NCBI RefSeq assembly: GCF_000967195.1
Contig: NZ_KQ033871.1
Coordinates: 440,954 to 504,953, forward strand
From: Lactobacillus kullabergensis
Lineage (GTDB): Bacteria; Bacillota; Bacilli; Lactobacillales; Lactobacillaceae
Direction: 5' to 3'
DNA: 64,000 bases
The position numbers were made by a program, and so were the translations under genes. This document shows, piece by piece, positions 8,835-17,267 of the stretch. The notes beneath the pieces are model-generated. The model made no database searches. It had not been told where the DNA came from and was given only the letters and a program-made list of their open reading frames with translations. How positions within the stretch are numbered: position 1 is the stretch's first letter; the number at the start of each line of letters is the position of its first letter.

Positions 8835-9737
8835 ATGACTAAAAATATCCTTGAAGTTCATCATTTAAAGCAATATTTTCCAGTTGCAAATAAAAAAATA
8901 GTTAAAGCGGTAGATGATGTTTCCTTTAACATTACTAATGGTGAAACTTTTGGTCTGGTAGGTGAGTCAGGAAGTGGAAAGACCACTATTGGCCGCTCTA
9001 TTATTCGTCTTTATTGGCCTACTGCTGGTGAGGTGATTTTTGAAGGTGAACAAATAGCAGGTCAGTTAAGTAAAAAGCAGACTGCTAAGTTGCGTAAAGA
9101 CATGCAGATGATTTTTCAAGATCCTATGTCTTCACTAAATCCTCGTAAAAAAGTTGGTGACATAGTCAAGCTGGGTCTTGATATTCATTATCCTAAATTA
9201 ACTAAGGATGAAAAACTGCAAAAAGTTATTGAAATGTTAAAAATAGTTGGTCTTGACTCATCATTTGTTAACCGCTACCCGCAAGAACTTTCAGGTGGAC
9301 AAAGACAGAGAGTTGGTATTGCCAGAGTAGTTATCATGCATCCCAGACTTATTATTGCAGATGAAGCTATTTCTGCTCTAGATGTTTCAGTACAAGCTCA
9401 AGTTGTTAATCTTCTTCAAAGAATACAAAGAGAAAGTGGCAGTGCCATGCTCTTTATTGCCCATGACTTGGCAATGGTCAAACATATTTCAAGTCATATA
9501 GGAGTAATTCATTTGGGACATATTGTCGAGATTGGGCCAACAGAAGCAATTTTTGACGATCCTGTGCATCCTTATACAAAAAGTTTGTTAACCGCTATCC
9601 CCACTACTAATCCAATAGCAGAACAAAATAAAAAGTTATCAAATTATCATGCATTTAGACAACAATATGAAAATAAAGAAATGGCAGATTTAGGCAATGG
9701 TCACTATGCAATAGACGATGGGTCGTGGACTAAGTAA
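8835..9737 (+). CDS. Peptide ABC transporter ATP-binding protein, OppF/DppF family
   Basis: Second ATPase of the importer, 300 residues. Walker A GESGSGKT, signature LSGGQRQR and a Walker B of [12 protein letters not shown] are present; DEA replaces the more common DEP. The [12 protein letters not shown] block marks the oligo_HPY tail. It closes the six-gene block from frlB onward. No terminator is evident in the 62 nt before the next gene, so the ClbS-like gene may be co-transcribed. Confidence 0.92.
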   Translation: MTKNILEVHHLKQYFPVANKKIVKAVDDVSFNITNGETFGLVGESGSGKTTIGRSIIRLYWPTAGEVIFEGEQIAGQLSKKQTAKLRKDMQMIFQDPMSSLNPRKKVGDIVKLGLDIHYPKLTKDEKLQKVIEMLKIVGLDSSFVNRYPQELSGGQRQRVGIARVVIMHPRLIIADEAISALDVSVQAQVVNLLQRIQRESGSAMLFIAHDLAMVKHISSHIGVIHLGHIVEIGPTEAIFDDPVHPYTKSLLTAIPTTNPIAEQNKKLSNYHAFRQQYENKEMADLGNGHYAIDDGSWTK

Positions 9738-9799
9738 AACTCCTTATGATAAAATATTGATAAATAAATTTTTAATATTATCAAGAAAAGGAAAAATAG

Positions 9800-10333
9800 A
9801 TGCCACGTCCTAAAACCAAGCAAGAATTAGTTGATGCAAGTAATTCGTCATACCAGAAGATAGTTGATTTAATCGCTAAGTTGCCAGAGGATGCTCGCAC
9901 TGGCAGTTTCAATTTTGATACGAGTAAACTAAAAGAAGCCCATTGGAAGAGAGATCATAATGTACGCGATGTTTTGATCCATTTATATGAATGGCAAAAA
10001 TTGTTGCTAGAGTGGGTTAAAAGCAATCAATCCGGTGAAAACAAAGAATTTTTGCCTGAAGGGTATAATTGGCGTAATTATGGTGAAATGAATCAAGAAT
10101 TTTGGCAAAAGCACCAATCTACGCCACTTGCAGAAGCAGAAAAAATGCTGGCGAATAGTCATAAACAAACTATGGCTTTGCTTGATACCTATACTGAAGA
10201 GCAACTCTTTCAAAAGAATGTTTTTCCTTGGACTGGTAATAATGCATTAGGTACTTATTTCATTGCAAATACTTGCAGTCATTATGAATGGGCTTTAAAG
10301 AAGTTACGAAAATATCAAAGGTCCTTGAAATAA
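9800..10333 (+). CDS. ClbS/DfsB family four-helix bundle protein
   Basis: 177-residue cytoplasmic protein of the ClbS/DfsB family (DinB-like four-helix bundle). The MPRPKTKQELVDAS start, the RDVLIHLYEWQ helix and a C-terminal NTCSHYEWALKKLRK helix are characteristic. ClbS of colibactin producers hydrolyses the toxin's cyclopropane; most homologues in other bacteria have no known substrate, and none is implied here. It could be a passenger of the frl-opp transcript, since only 62 nt separate it from the ATPase gene. It is followed by a terminator. Confidence 0.78.
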   Translation: MPRPKTKQELVDASNSSYQKIVDLIAKLPEDARTGSFNFDTSKLKEAHWKRDHNVRDVLIHLYEWQKLLLEWVKSNQSGENKEFLPEGYNWRNYGEMNQEFWQKHQSTPLAEAEKMLANSHKQTMALLDTYTEEQLFQKNVFPWTGNNALGTYFIANTCSHYEWALKKLRKYQRSLK

Positions 10334-10342
10334 TGGCTTATT

Positions 10343-10378
10343 AAAACCGTTAGCGTAAAAGCTGGCGGTTTTTGTTTT
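10343..10378 (+). terminator. Rho-independent terminator
   Basis: AAACCG-TT-AGC pairs with GCT-GG-CGGTTT (10344-10353 with 10361-10371), followed by TTTGTTTTT. It ends the frl-opp transcript. Confidence 0.8.
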
Positions 10379-10507
10379 TAATGAGCCACTTATTTAAATA
10401 AATCAAAAGTTTGACAATTTATTTATAAAAAATTCTGATAAAAAACTTTTATAGCTAATGCTCTAAAGCAATATTTCAGGCTTTAAAATATTTTTAGAGT
10501 TTTTTAG

Positions 10508-10565
10508 TTAGTATAATCTACCAAACTTTTCATTCAGTTATAATTTTAAATGACTGTTATACTAA
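10508..10565. promoter_or_regulatory. Widely spaced inverted repeat upstream of the GntR gene
   Basis: TTAGTATAA (10508-10516) and its exact reverse complement TTATACTAA (10557-10565) flank a 40-nt AT-rich stretch, 50-120 nt upstream of the regulator's start. The half sites are about 49 bp centre to centre. A looping or two-dimer operator for the regulator is possible. In AT-rich DNA a 9-bp repeat can arise by chance. Confidence 0.35.
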
Positions 10566-10626
10566 TCTTTGAGTTTGTTATTTTTATTTTAATTTAGTAA
10601 TATTGAATAGTTAAGGAAGTGTGATA

Positions 10627-11385
10627 ATGAATTCTGTCAAAACAATAGCTGGCGTACCACTTTACAAAAAAATCTACTTAGATATCAAACAAAAGATTCA
10701 GCAAAACATTTTGAAAACTGATGAAAAATTACCGAGTGAACAATATTTGTGTCAACAATATCAGGTTAGCAGAATAACAGTGCGTAAAGCTCTGAAATTA
10801 TTGACTGATGAAGGATTAGTAGTTACTATCCAGGGGAAAGGCTCCTATGTCAATGTCAAAAAAATGAGGGGAAGATTGGAACAAATTGAAGGATTCTCTG
10901 AATTTTCTGAGTCTCGCTCTAAAACAAATAAAAAGATTATTTTAAAAAGAGAAATTTTACAAAATTCTCAAATTGCTAAGATTTTGCAACTGTCTGAGCC
11001 AGCAGATTTAGTTTATATTAAAAGAATTTCTCAAACAGGAAATGAGCCTATGGCAATTGATGAAGCCTGGCTATCAGCTGAACGCTTTCCGGAATTACTT
11101 ACAAATATTCATGAAGATACCTCACTATACCAATACCTAGCAGATAATTACCATGAAACTTTAGCAAGTTCATATCGCGAAATCAGCACTATCCTACCCA
11201 GTAGTGAACAAGCTAGATTACTGGCATTAACTAATGTAGTACCACTTTTTGATGTAAACAAGACTGTTTACAATCAGTTTGATCAGCCGCTGGAATTTTC
11301 TCATTATGTTGTAAGAGGAGATAAAATGGTTTATACTATCGACTCCAAAAATGACAGCAATATTTATTTTAACCACAAAAAGTAA
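10627..11385 (+). CDS. GntR/HutC family transcriptional regulator
   Basis: 252-residue regulator. An N-terminal winged helix (LYKKIYLDIKQKIQQ, then LPSEQYLCQQYQVSRITVRK) is followed by a UTRA ligand-binding domain (IKRISQTGNEPMAIDEAWL, DQPLEFSHYVVRGDK). UTRA domains bind small metabolites, often phosphosugars. The AAGGAAG site fits the ATG at 10627 better than a GTG at 10621. Next to a fructosamine operon, it is the natural candidate for a repressor relieved by a phosphorylated Amadori compound, as with FrlR in E. coli; this is inference from position. Confidence 0.87.
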   Translation: MNSVKTIAGVPLYKKIYLDIKQKIQQNILKTDEKLPSEQYLCQQYQVSRITVRKALKLLTDEGLVVTIQGKGSYVNVKKMRGRLEQIEGFSEFSESRSKTNKKIILKREILQNSQIAKILQLSEPADLVYIKRISQTGNEPMAIDEAWLSAERFPELLTNIHEDTSLYQYLADNYHETLASSYREISTILPSSEQARLLALTNVVPLFDVNKTVYNQFDQPLEFSHYVVRGDKMVYTIDSKNDSNIYFNHKK

Positions 11386-11412
11386 TTGTATTTTAAAAAC
11401 TTTTCAATATTT

Positions 11413-11460
11413 AAAAACGATCAGTTGAAATGAATTCATCTGGTCGTTTTATTATTTTTT
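11413..11460 (+). terminator. Rho-independent terminator after the GntR gene
   Basis: AAAACGA-T-CAG-T-TGA pairs with TCA-T-CTG-G-TCGTTTT around an AATGAAT loop, followed by ATTATTTTTT. The A-rich 5' flank may let it work leftward too, serving the convergent TetR gene. Confidence 0.8.
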
Positions 11461-11514
11461 AGGCTTTAAATGTTGAGAGTAGGTACGAATATTATTTTGT
11501 ACAAAAGCATGTGG

Positions 11515-12036
11515 CTAAGTTTGAAAAACACAATTAGGAAAGGAATGCTGCATAATAGCTTGACCTAAATTGAGTAAAACTAAATTATCAATTTCAACAT
11601 TTTTATCAATATCTTGAGCAATTTCTTCTGTTTTTTGCATTTGTTCAAACTTTTCAGCTAAAATTTTTCTGATTAAATCGAGAAGATTTTTAATCACTGT
11701 TTGCAGTTCTGGCAAATTTTGAGATTCACGAATACCAGTTAAAAACAAAGCTAGATGTTGCTTTATAAAATTTTGATAGATGATGGAAAAATTCATAATA
11801 TCCTTATCTAAATCGCCAACTAACTGATAATTTTTATTGATCATTTGAATATCATCATGATACTTGGATATCAGTTGCTGCAAAATACCACGTTTGTCTT
11901 TAAAATGTCTGAACAAGGTGCTTTCATTAACTTGAGCGACTTGAGCAATTCTTTTAGTAGTGGTTCTTTGATAACCATTGTGAATCAATAATTGTGAGAA
12001 AGCTGTTAAGATTCTCTGTTCAACATTACCACTCAT
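11515..12036 (-). CDS. TetR/AcrR family transcriptional regulator
   Basis: About 173 residues. The N-terminal helix-turn-helix (RILTAFSQLLIHNGYQRTTTKRIAQVAQVNESTLFRHFKDK in pieces: GYQRTT, IAQVAQVNESTLFRHF) is a clear TetR_N domain. The C-terminal ligand domain is unclassified. I use the ATG at 12036: the AAGGTGG site directly abuts the alternative GTG at 12045 but is 9 nt from this ATG. Upstream, on the same strand, is a decayed membrane-protein fragment (12112-12273) that may be the remains of the transporter it controlled. Confidence 0.85.
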   Translation of the reverse strand: MSGNVEQRILTAFSQLLIHNGYQRTTTKRIAQVAQVNESTLFRHFKDKRGILQQLISKYHDDIQMINKNYQLVGDLDKDIMNFSIIYQNFIKQHLALFLTGIRESQNLPELQTVIKNLLDLIRKILAEKFEQMQKTEEIAQDIDKNVEIDNLVLLNLGQAIMQHSFPNCVFQT

Positions 12037-12111
12037 TTTGGCCACCCACCTTAACTCAACTCTTTAAATATCAATAATGGCTATTTGTGTCTAATTGTAA
12101 CAATTATCACA

Positions 12112-12273
12112 TTAAGTAACAAGACAAGTAATAAGTAAATTCCAACAATTTGTTAATGTTCTTATAATTACCGCAGACGTTAAGTTAAAATGATTGTATA
12201 TTTCATAGTAGACAGGTAAGAAATATTGAACTGTCATATAGAACACATTAAGGACTGCAGATAAAATATTCAT
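12112..12273 (-). pseudogene. Remnant of a membrane transporter (possibly MFS)
   Basis: A 53-residue open frame reads MNILSAVLNVFYM, TVQYFLPVYYEIY and then loses character before a stop. The hydrophobic NVFYMTVQYFLPVYYE segment resembles a transmembrane helix of a drug-efflux type major facilitator. No ribosome binding site precedes it and no longer frame continues on either side, so I read it as a relic. It fills the otherwise empty 327 nt between the TetR gene and the CPBP gene. Family assignment is tentative. Confidence 0.35.
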
Positions 12274-12297
12274 GTTTATAAAGTGATTTGATTACGC

Positions 12298-12338
12298 CTA
12301 AAATAAAAATCATAACTAGAAAAAACTCCAGTTATGAC
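12298..12338 (-). terminator. Rho-independent terminator of the CPBP gene
   Basis: Perfect 8-bp inverted repeat TCATAACT/AGTTATGA (12310-12317 with 12330-12337); on the minus strand it is followed by TTTTTATTTTAGG. Confidence 0.75.
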
Positions 12339-12363
12339 TTGAAATTAATTTGAGTATATTTGT

Positions 12364-13104
12364 TTACTTAGTTGCTAATAATAAAATTAAAAAGGCTAAT
12401 GTATCAAATAAGAAGTGGACTAAAAAGCTGACCCAAATATTATGTGTTTTTATAAAAGCCCAGTTTAAAACTAGGCGTGTAAAAGCCAAACCTAAAATAA
12501 CATAGCCTAAATTATAGTCATAAGTAGAAAGATGAAGTAAAGAAAAAATCAGGGCAGAGGCAATATTACCCCAAAATAGCGGGTGAGGCATATGGCAAGA
12601 ATCAGCTAATTGGGTAACAGCTAATAAAGGCATAATTGCTAAAAATTCTTCGCCCAATATTTGGATAGCACTGCTTAAACGTTGATAGAGAAAAATTGGC
12701 CAAACATGTGGCGTCTTCATAGTCAATCCTGCAGCTGCATTGCCAGAAACAGAACCAAATAATTTTTGAGAAATTGTTCCTGATAACACAGATATGAAAT
12801 AGGCAAAGACAAAGAAAACAAGAATCCAAAGCCATTCTTTAGCATGTGGTACATGAAATAAATGATGCCATTTTTTACCAGTAGCAATTTGTACACCGAT
12901 TATTTGAATTACTAAAAAAATGGTTACAATTAATAGCTGAAAACATGCAGCTGCTAAAGAGGGATGATTTTCATCAAAGACTAAATAGTCTGGAACTTGT
13001 ATACCCGGCATTATCAAACAGCAGTATGCAATTATGTTCGATAATAATATTAATAACCATTTTTTACCAGATAAATGAAATGAATTTGTTAAATTATTTG
13101 TCAT
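12364..13104 (-). CDS. CPBP family intramembrane glutamic-type protease
   Basis: 246-residue integral membrane protein with about seven hydrophobic segments. The CPBP (Abi/CAAX protease) motifs are visible: LGEEFLAIMPL (the Glu-Glu pair, although the usual Arg after it is Ile), FSLLHLSTYD (motif 2 His) and HFLFDTL (motif 3). In lactic acid bacteria such proteins sit by bacteriocin immunity or stress genes; no bacteriocin is seen here. An AAGGTG site precedes the ATG. Catalytic activity is uncertain given the altered first motif. Confidence 0.85.
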   Translation of the reverse strand: MTNNLTNSFHLSGKKWLLILLSNIIAYCCLIMPGIQVPDYLVFDENHPSLAAACFQLLIVTIFLVIQIIGVQIATGKKWHHLFHVPHAKEWLWILVFFVFAYFISVLSGTISQKLFGSVSGNAAAGLTMKTPHVWPIFLYQRLSSAIQILGEEFLAIMPLLAVTQLADSCHMPHPLFWGNIASALIFSLLHLSTYDYNLGYVILGLAFTRLVLNWAFIKTHNIWVSFLVHFLFDTLAFLILLLATK

Positions 13105-13393
13105 TAAAATTCACCTTTTTATTTTTGATTTTATATTGCCAATCATAAAAATACAATCCCCAAGCTTGTGAAAAGCAAAACATGATATTTTTGTATAACT
13201 ACTCTATGAGATTCTGATACCTTAACTTAAAGGTGAATTTACACAAATATAGACTAGTGGAACATGTGTTACAATTAATTATATCGAGATTGGAAAATCC
13301 ATAAGTGGATGCTATTAAAATTTTGTTTATTTTCGCTTATATAATTATATATATATGCACAATAGTTTAGATAGAATCATAAGGAGGTTGCTT

Positions 13394-14242
13394 ATGAAAA
13401 ATGTTACTATCAATAATCAAGTTCTGCCAGCTTTAGGTATTGGTACTTCGGAAATGGGGGATGACCCAGAAGTCAGAGAAGAAGAAATAACAGCTATTCG
13501 TTCAGGACTTGATGCTGGCTTAACAGTGATTGACACGGCCGAGATGTATGGCAATGGTCATTCGGAAGAACTAGTTGGTGAGGCGATAAAGCCTTATCAA
13601 AGATCACAAATTTTTTTAATATCTAAAGTATTGCCTCAAAATGCTTCTGCACATAAAATGTGGCAAAGTTTGGCAGCTAGTCTTAAGAGGCTGCAAACTG
13701 ATTATTTAGATCTGTACCTTTATCATTGGCGCGGAATGGTTCCTCTGTTAGAGACAGTTTCAGAACTGCAGTCACTGCAAGATGAAGGACTTATTCGTGC
13801 CTGGGGAGTATCAAACTTCGACATAGATGATATGGAGGAACTCTGGCAGGTGCCAAATGGTCAGAACTGCGTTGTTAATGAGGATTTGTATAATTTGGAG
13901 ACTAGGGGAATTGAATTCAGTCTTTTGCCTTGGCAAAGAGAACATCATATTCCATTGATTGCATACAGTCCTCTGGGTCGAGGACCTAAAATGGGTAGCA
14001 CAATGATGAAAAATGAGGCGGTCATACAAGTAGCTGAAAAACACAAGGCAAGTCCTTATCAGATTTTATTGGCTTGGGTAATGCAACAACCAGATGTTTT
14101 GGCGATACCAAAAAGTAGTAGTTCAAAGCACTTATTATCTAATCTTAGGGCGTTAGATATTGAGCTAACAAAGAAAGATTTACAAGTTTTGGAACAGGCT
14201 TATCCGAAACCAGATCATAAAGAGCCTCTGGCAATATATTAA
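13394..14242 (+). CDS. Aldo/keto reductase
   Basis: NADPH-dependent oxidoreductase of the aldo/keto reductase barrel, 282 residues. The catalytic set can be read: Asp and Tyr in DTAEMYGNG, Lys in ISKVLP and His in LYLYHWRG. The cofactor-binding end AIPKSSSSKHLLSN is typical. An AAGGAGG site lies 6 nt before the ATG at 13394, so this start is preferred over the in-frame ATG at 13355. The substrate cannot be told. The gene is monocistronic. Confidence 0.9.
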   Translation: MKNVTINNQVLPALGIGTSEMGDDPEVREEEITAIRSGLDAGLTVIDTAEMYGNGHSEELVGEAIKPYQRSQIFLISKVLPQNASAHKMWQSLAASLKRLQTDYLDLYLYHWRGMVPLLETVSELQSLQDEGLIRAWGVSNFDIDDMEELWQVPNGQNCVVNEDLYNLETRGIEFSLLPWQREHHIPLIAYSPLGRGPKMGSTMMKNEAVIQVAEKHKASPYQILLAWVMQQPDVLAIPKSSSSKHLLSNLRALDIELTKKDLQVLEQAYPKPDHKEPLAIY

Positions 14243-14378
14243 AAAGACGGAAATGTTTCTTGACTAGTTGTGGGTATTCGAATTTTACTTGAGGCGAATA
14301 CTTCCTAACTAAAAAAATGTGGGAATGCTCCGAGTAATAAATTTAACTGATAGTCTCAATAGGACTTATGACAAAATA

Positions 14379-14483
14379 TTACTGTATAGTCCCAATTTGC
14401 AGCTCTTCGACAGTCCACCAAAGGTAAAAAAGTGCTAGATAAAGTGCTAAAACTTTATTTGGTACTATATTTTCAGTGTTCAT
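14379..14483 (-). pseudogene. Truncated remnant of a small membrane protein (possibly CPBP N-terminus)
   Basis: A 34-residue frame (MNTENIVPNKVLALYLALFY, then LWWTVEELQIGTIQ) starts at an ATG with an AAAGAG site and ends in a stop. The helix followed by LWWTVEEL resembles the first helix of CPBP proteases or similar membrane proteins, but nothing continues after it. The rest of the 445-nt gap between the aldo/keto reductase and the next gene holds a 7-bp hairpin (GTATTCG/CGAATAC, 14274-14301), a terminator, and nothing else I recognise. Confidence 0.3.
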
Positions 14484-14618
14484 TTTTGCTCTTTCTTAAA
14501 GTTTCTAATAAATATATTTTAATTGTGGCAAATTATGTGAGTAATGTAAATTGCTGAAAAATGGCAGCTAATATAATTATTTGTTAGTCATAATCATTAA
14601 AAAACTAAAAAATAAAGT

Positions 14619-14647
14619 AAAAAAGCTTGAGTTCTCTCAGGCTTTTT
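14619..14647 (+). terminator. Rho-independent terminator-like hairpin
   Basis: AAAAGC-T-TGAG pairs with CTCA-G-GCTTTTT around a TTCT loop. It lies 40 nt before the CDP-glycerol transferase gene with no intact gene just upstream, so it is either orphaned by gene decay or an attenuator of the surface-polymer operon. Confidence 0.65.
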
Positions 14648-14687
14648 CTGTACTCTTATACTAGGTAAGAAATTGGGAAGTTGAATA

Positions 14688-15830
14688 ATGAAGAGTTTTT
14701 TGTTTCGTTTATATTTGGTGGCAATGAAATTAATTGCTCGTTTCACACCAGTGCAAGATAATAAAGTGGTGATTCTTAATGGCGCAGGTAGATCGGGTTC
14801 AAATGGTTATTTATTTGGCAAATATTTGAAGAAAAATCATCCTGAATATGAAGTTATTACCGTTGAACCATGGCCGTCTTCACATTTATCGTTAAAAACT
14901 TGGCGACAAATCGGTGCAGCAAAGTTTGTAATAACGACACACCAGCCATTTAAAGTTCATGCTGGACAAATCAATATTCAGTTCTGGCATGGTATTCCAC
15001 TCAAGCGTATGGGATTTATGGCTAATAATACTAGTCGCAAAACTGATCAGCATAATGCTAATTTGTGGCAAAAAAATGCGGATATCGTGTGCTCGAGCAG
15101 CGATTTATATGAAAGTTTAATGAGTGCTTGCTGCGCGATTGAAACTAACAAATATCGAAAAACTGGGTTTCCTCGTCTTGATGCCTTGAAAAATCCTGCT
15201 ATTAGTAAAAAGAAATTATTAACTGACTTATTCAAAGCTGAGGATAATGATGCTCAAATTGGAATATACATGCCAACTTTTCGTTATGAAATGGATGATC
15301 GACAAATTATGACGCAAGTTGAGCAGGGTAATTTCTTTGCATTGCCTGATTTTGATGCTGTGAAGCTGAATAATTCTTTAAAAAAGAACCATCAGTATTT
15401 AATAGTAAAGTTGCATCCCTATGAAATGAATCTGTTTAAACACCTGCGGAGCAGCTTTTCAAATATTGCCTTTCTCAATAACGACTATTTGTATCAACTT
15501 GATATTGATTTATATGAACTTTTAGGTAATACAGACTTTTTAATTACTGATTATTCTTCGATTTATTTTGATTATTTAAACATTGACAAACCAATCATAT
15601 TTATTACCAATTATTTGAGGCAATACGAAAAAAAGCGAGGACTTTTAATGGGTCCTTATGAAGAAATTGTGCCTGGACTGTGTGTGAAAACGCAGCAGGA
15701 GCTTATTAAGGCACTTGTAATGCCTGATCAATTCAGTCAAAAGCGGCACTACTGGCTAAATTTAACTAATGAGGTGCAGGCTGATTCAAATTGTGAAAAT
15801 GTATTTAAGTCGTTAAAAAATAGAGGGTAA
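14688..15830 (+). CDS. CDP-glycerol glycerophosphotransferase family protein
   Basis: 380-residue transferase of the TagB/TagF family, which moves glycerol-phosphate or related polyol-phosphate units from CDP-polyol during teichoic acid or capsule synthesis on the inner membrane face. The conserved HGIPLKRMG, KLHPYE and LITDYSSIYFDYL motifs are present, the last being the nucleotide/phosphate site. It heads a three-gene cluster with a flippase and a glycosyltransferase, spaced by 3 nt each. The gene is shorter than full TagF because it has only the catalytic domain. Confidence 0.88.
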   Translation: MKSFLFRLYLVAMKLIARFTPVQDNKVVILNGAGRSGSNGYLFGKYLKKNHPEYEVITVEPWPSSHLSLKTWRQIGAAKFVITTHQPFKVHAGQINIQFWHGIPLKRMGFMANNTSRKTDQHNANLWQKNADIVCSSSDLYESLMSACCAIETNKYRKTGFPRLDALKNPAISKKKLLTDLFKAEDNDAQIGIYMPTFRYEMDDRQIMTQVEQGNFFALPDFDAVKLNNSLKKNHQYLIVKLHPYEMNLFKHLRSSFSNIAFLNNDYLYQLDIDLYELLGNTDFLITDYSSIYFDYLNIDKPIIFITNYLRQYEKKRGLLMGPYEEIVPGLCVKTQQELIKALVMPDQFSQKRHYWLNLTNEVQADSNCENVFKSLKNRG

Positions 15831-15833
15831 GTT

Positions 15834-17264
15834 GTGAAAAGAACATTTTTAAACATTCTATATAATGCGGTTTACCAAATATTTTTGGTATTAGTACCAC
15901 TAATAACCGTGCCTTACCTTTCCCGAATTTTGGGCCCTAAAACATATGGTATTTATAGTAATGTGAATAATATTGTTCAGTTCTTAATGATATTCTGTAC
16001 CCTGTCTGTGTCATATATTGGTATGAGGACCATTTCGCAGATTAGAGCTTTTGGCAGTGGTCAAGATTTAACCAAAGCCTTTTGGGGATTGTGGTACTTT
16101 CAGGCCATAGCTGGATTCGTCACAATAGTGATAGTGATTGTTGTTACCAGTTTTTTCCATATTAAGTACGGTCAATATTTGTTATTAATGGTGCCTTACC
16201 TTATTTCAGCACAAATAGATATTTCCTGGTTCTTTCAGGGACTGGCCGATTTTGGCCGGGTGGTTTTAAAAAATACTGCCGTTAAGCTAGTATCTGTTAT
16301 ATTGATTTTATTATGGGTTAAAAATCCGGGTGATCTTTGGAAGTATATGTTGATTATGTCGGTTTCAACTATGTTAGGATCATTTGTCTTTTGGTTTGAC
16401 ATTCACCGCTATGTTGGTGGGCCGGTCAAACACTTTTATCAATATCGCGCGACTGTTAAAGCAATTATTACTCTCTTGATTCCGCAAATTGCCACGCAAA
16501 TTTACACTTCACTCGACAAGCCTATTTTAGGACTTTTTCAAAATTCGACGCAGGTTGCCTTTTATGACAACTCCCAAAGAATTTCCAACATGGTTTTGGG
16601 AATTGTAACCAGTATTTCCTTAGTGATTATGCCTAAAATGGCGGGTGAAGGTAAAAAAGAACAACGGATAGTTTTAAAAAAATCCCTGGAAGCGACAGTG
16701 ATGCTGGGAACTTTGTTTGCAGTTATTATTATGGCGAATACTAAAGAATTTGTGCCTTTCTTTTTTGGACATAAATTTATCCCGATGACGCCGTTAATGT
16801 TTTTCTTCACTTTGACTATCATAATGATTCCAACTGGTGGGGTTTTTGCCAATCAATTTGCCCTTGCCAATCATCGAGACCGAGATTATGCTATTCCCGT
16901 TATAGTGGGAGCTATTTTAGAAGTAGTATTAAGCTACTTTTTGGATCAACTGTACGGTGCAACAGGTGCTATGATTGCAATTTTAATAACTGAATTTATA
17001 GTTTTGCTTTTACGACTATGGATTGTTCGTGATGGCTATGATTTTAAATATTCTTTTCGTGAAATTCCTAAATATTTCCTAATTGCAATTATTGTTTTGA
17101 CAGCGGGGATGCTTTTGCCACAATTGTTTTCATCAGCATTTCTTAATATGCTAGTCAAATCAATCATTATGTTTGTTTTGTATATAGCTCTAATGTTCTT
17201 GTTGAAACTAGACTTTAATCAAGACATAATTTTGTTATTGAAAAAATTTTTTACCAGAGGTTAA
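15834..17264 (+). CDS. Polysaccharide flippase (Wzx/RfbX-type, MOP superfamily)
   Basis: 476-residue membrane protein with about 12-14 helices. The start TFLNILYNAVYQIF and the segment VPLITVPYLSRILGPKTYGIYS are typical of O-antigen/capsule flippases, which turn lipid-linked sugar units across the membrane. It begins with GTG after a GAGGGTAAG site, 3 nt behind the glycerophosphotransferase gene and 3 nt before a glycosyltransferase gene. The cluster lacks its own polymerase, so it probably serves a wall polymer made with genes elsewhere. Confidence 0.92.
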   Translation: MKRTFLNILYNAVYQIFLVLVPLITVPYLSRILGPKTYGIYSNVNNIVQFLMIFCTLSVSYIGMRTISQIRAFGSGQDLTKAFWGLWYFQAIAGFVTIVIVIVVTSFFHIKYGQYLLLMVPYLISAQIDISWFFQGLADFGRVVLKNTAVKLVSVILILLWVKNPGDLWKYMLIMSVSTMLGSFVFWFDIHRYVGGPVKHFYQYRATVKAIITLLIPQIATQIYTSLDKPILGLFQNSTQVAFYDNSQRISNMVLGIVTSISLVIMPKMAGEGKKEQRIVLKKSLEATVMLGTLFAVIIMANTKEFVPFFFGHKFIPMTPLMFFFTLTIIMIPTGGVFANQFALANHRDRDYAIPVIVGAILEVVLSYFLDQLYGATGAMIAILITEFIVLLLRLWIVRDGYDFKYSFREIPKYFLIAIIVLTAGMLLPQLFSSAFLNMLVKSIIMFVLYIALMFLLKLDFNQDIILLLKKFFTRG

Positions 17265-17267
17265 TAA

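Noticed and set aside
12945..13148. 67-codon plus-strand frame
   Set aside because: Lies antisense inside the CPBP gene; no family features, no ribosome site.
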